Source: Ornithinimicrobium pratense (GTDB lineage: Bacteria > Actinomycetota > Actinomycetes > Actinomycetales > Dermatophilaceae). Taken from it: DNA of 64,000 nucleotides. A program made the translations under genes and the position numbers. Below the pieces are notes generated by a model. The model saw only the letters and a program-made list of their open reading frames with translations. It was not told where the DNA came from and searched no databases. Below, in pieces: positions 63,401 to 64,000 of this stretch. Location: positions 1,178,001-1,242,000 of the forward strand of contig NZ_CP044427.1 of NCBI RefSeq assembly GCF_008843165.1, written 5' to 3'. The first letter of the stretch is position 1. Each line of letters begins with the position of its first letter.

Positions 63401-64000
63401 CCTGCACCGGGTGGGCCGGCACCGGCCCGGGGGTGGCCCGGGAGGTGGTGGTCTGCTCACCCGGCGCGACCTGCTCCTGCACGTGCGTGACCTGGACCGG
63501 TGGACCCGGCACGCCACGACCGCCACGGGTCGCAGCCGGACCGGGCGACGCACGCCCGCCCCGGTGCTGGGCGGCACCACCGGCGGTGAGGTCGCCGCCC
63601 GCACCGGCGCCCAGGCGGCCGGTCGGCGCACCTGGCACCAGGCTCCGGCACCAGCCGCGCAGCTCACCCTTGACCTCGGGGACGACCCGGCGCCGCTGAC
63701 CGGCAGCGGATTACCGGAGATGACCCCCTCCGAGCAGCTACGGGCCGAGCTGGAGGTGCTCGGGATGGACGTCAGCGCCCACGTGGTCGCCGGTTTCGGG
63801 CCGATGCTCGCCGAGCTCGGGGTGACCAGGTCCCGCGACCTGCTCTCCTGCCGGGGCGGGGCCGAGGTGCTGATCGCTGGGGCCAAGGTCGCCACCCAGA
63901 CGCCACCGGTGCGCTCTGGCCGGCGGGTGGTCTTCCTGACCCTCGACGACGGGACCGGCCCCGCCGACGCCACCTTCTTCGAGGATGTCCAGGGTCCCTA
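60420..64000 (+). CDS. dnaE2: Error-prone DNA polymerase, DnaE2 type (3' end missing)
   Basis: A C-family polymerase alpha subunit, at least 1193 residues, cut by the right edge. Order: PHP domain (1-280), palm with catalytic Asp472 and Asp474 (PDIDID), thumb, fingers (CGVVVFHEQVLQIVAETTG, SFGFCKAHAAAFAL), a helix-hairpin-helix region (LTDVKGISEDEVARLV), a long Arg/Pro/Gly linker with QLTLDL (possible clamp-binding motif), and the start of the OB fold (VFLTLDDGTGPADATFF). The PHP motif TDHD is TDRD (Arg45), so proofreading by this domain is unlikely. Such enzymes act with ImuA' and ImuB in damage-induced mutagenesis. Coupled to the HEPN gene and placed behind a LexA box. Confidence 0.92.
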   Translation, partial: MSMGGDFVHLHVASSASMRYGASHPADLVARAVELGQPALALTDRDGLYGAVRFVRSCQDAGILPVLGVDLALGSSALATGDPSSAASPAVVTGLREGGTPAHLPPTSGHPSRTPVKGGTLVDDLQPRVVVLARGQRGGVGPGVGWARLCRLVTHTHLAGERSVPRTSPELLARAATPVEGVAPVVVLLGPDSDVGRALLARRRGQARLLLQAWVDLLPPDTVRVEVVCHGGPEGTPASLGHATALWALAREVGVPAVLTAAVRHAVPEQARVVDVLDAARRMVTLDERHLDRVSTAGHLAGTGTMVGLARQLERASGGGSRAADLLRATLDLAAACHQDARSDLGLGSVHLPEPEVLGVSGIGQAHQVLTERCTQAVSTRYPGAGTADLEGIRTRLDDELGVIAGLGYPTYFLTVAQVCDLIREHGVRVAARGSGAGSLVTYLLGISGVDPMEHGLLMERFCSPLRAELPDIDIDVESARRTEMYERILERFGSDRVTCVSMAETYRVRHALRDAAAALGMPPGEIDVIAKAFPHIRAKDARAAVHDLPELRRQGLDTPRMQQLLELVESLDGLPRHIAMHPCGVILSNTSLLDRTPVEASWLGFPMSQFDKDDVEEMGLLKLDVLGIRMQSAMAHAVQEIERVDGVRVDLDDRARVPLDDPDTFALVQSTRTLGCFQIESPGQRELVGKFAPETFADIIIDISLFRPGPVKSDMIRPFLHARQGWGEPDHLHPSLVPYLQQTCGVVVFHEQVLQIVAETTGVSLAQADEVRRAMGSPAGQEEVKVWWHSKAAAKGYRQADLDRIWQVLAAFASFGFCKAHAAAFALPTYQSAWLKTHHTAAFLAGVLTHDPGMYPKRLILDEARTMGVHVLGLDVNRSGASYRVERVDPREQGGFGEPGPGRVEGGQATSAVPPGRLRRVPDHVDAVMTRVEQAASDYGIRLSLTDVKGISEDEVARLVAGQPYDSLADLWHRARPSRPIAERLVLAGGLDALHRVGRHRPGGGPGGGGLLTRRDLLLHVRDLDRWTRHATTATGRSRTGRRTPAPVLGGTTGGEVAARTGAQAAGRRTWHQAPAPAAQLTLDLGDDPAPLTGSGLPEMTPSEQLRAELEVLGMDVSAHVVAGFGPMLAELGVTRSRDLLSCRGGAEVLIAGAKVATQTPPVRSGRRVVFLTLDDGTGPADATFFEDVQGP

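Overview
High-GC (roughly 70%) Gram-positive DNA, certainly actinobacterial. Evidence: bcc-aa3 respiratory genes with a diheme QcrC and a Rieske protein with an N-terminal membrane region, type I glutamine synthetase, DUF4191/DUF3043/DUF5302/DUF6504 and Rv2175c families, a LexA box of the Gram-positive type, and many genes whose start codon lies 6-8 nt after a TANNNT hexamer (leaderless transcripts). Gene content fits Micrococcales, perhaps the Intrasporangiaceae/Ornithinimicrobium group; that placement is inference from gene content, not a phylogeny.

Layout. 1-4713 is accessory: the start of a ribbon-helix-helix-like gene, a divergent MFS exporter/TetR pair sharing an operator, and a VanY-like D,D-carboxypeptidase divergent from a VanR/VanS-like two-component system. 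From about 5 kb to 59 kb the window is an old conserved actinobacterial block, broadly collinear with M. tuberculosis Rv2220 back to Rv2173: glnA, RDD protein, DUF4191, lipA, lipB, TIGR01777 epimerase, sucB, pepA, gcvT, glycerate kinase, erpA, ctaC/ctaF, qcrB-qcrA-qcrC-ctaE, trpD, DEDD/GIY-YIG nuclease, fadD, acyltransferase, class II aroG, PASTA kinase, Rv2175c-like protein, idsA. Interruptions include a PucR-regulated cytosine uptake/deamination unit plus an ABC exporter between lipA and lipB (8975-14563), and an unusual protein kinase between lipB and the epimerase.

How genes work together. lipB, lipA, sucB, lpd and gcvT form a lipoate / 2-oxoacid dehydrogenase / glycine cleavage neighbourhood. 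erpA, ctaCDF and ctaE-qcrCAB supply the bcc-aa3 respiratory supercomplex and its Fe-S assembly. trpD and aroG are aromatic biosynthesis. The right end (59488-64000) is a DNA-damage operon: a LexA box, a DUF6504 protein, an SAV_6107-type HEPN protein and an error-prone DnaE2-type polymerase that runs off the window.

Two general features stand out. Three genes (epimerase, DEDD/GIY-YIG nuclease, PASTA kinase) are broken by four frameshifts, each at a run of 5-6 G in the gene and each repaired by one extra G; this looks like systematic homopolymer undercalling more than decay. Several intergenic gaps also hold short tandem repeats with unrelated units of 8, 14, 14, 15 and 16 bp. No tRNA, rRNA, CRISPR array or insertion sequence was seen, and no gene-free stretch exceeds 300 bases.
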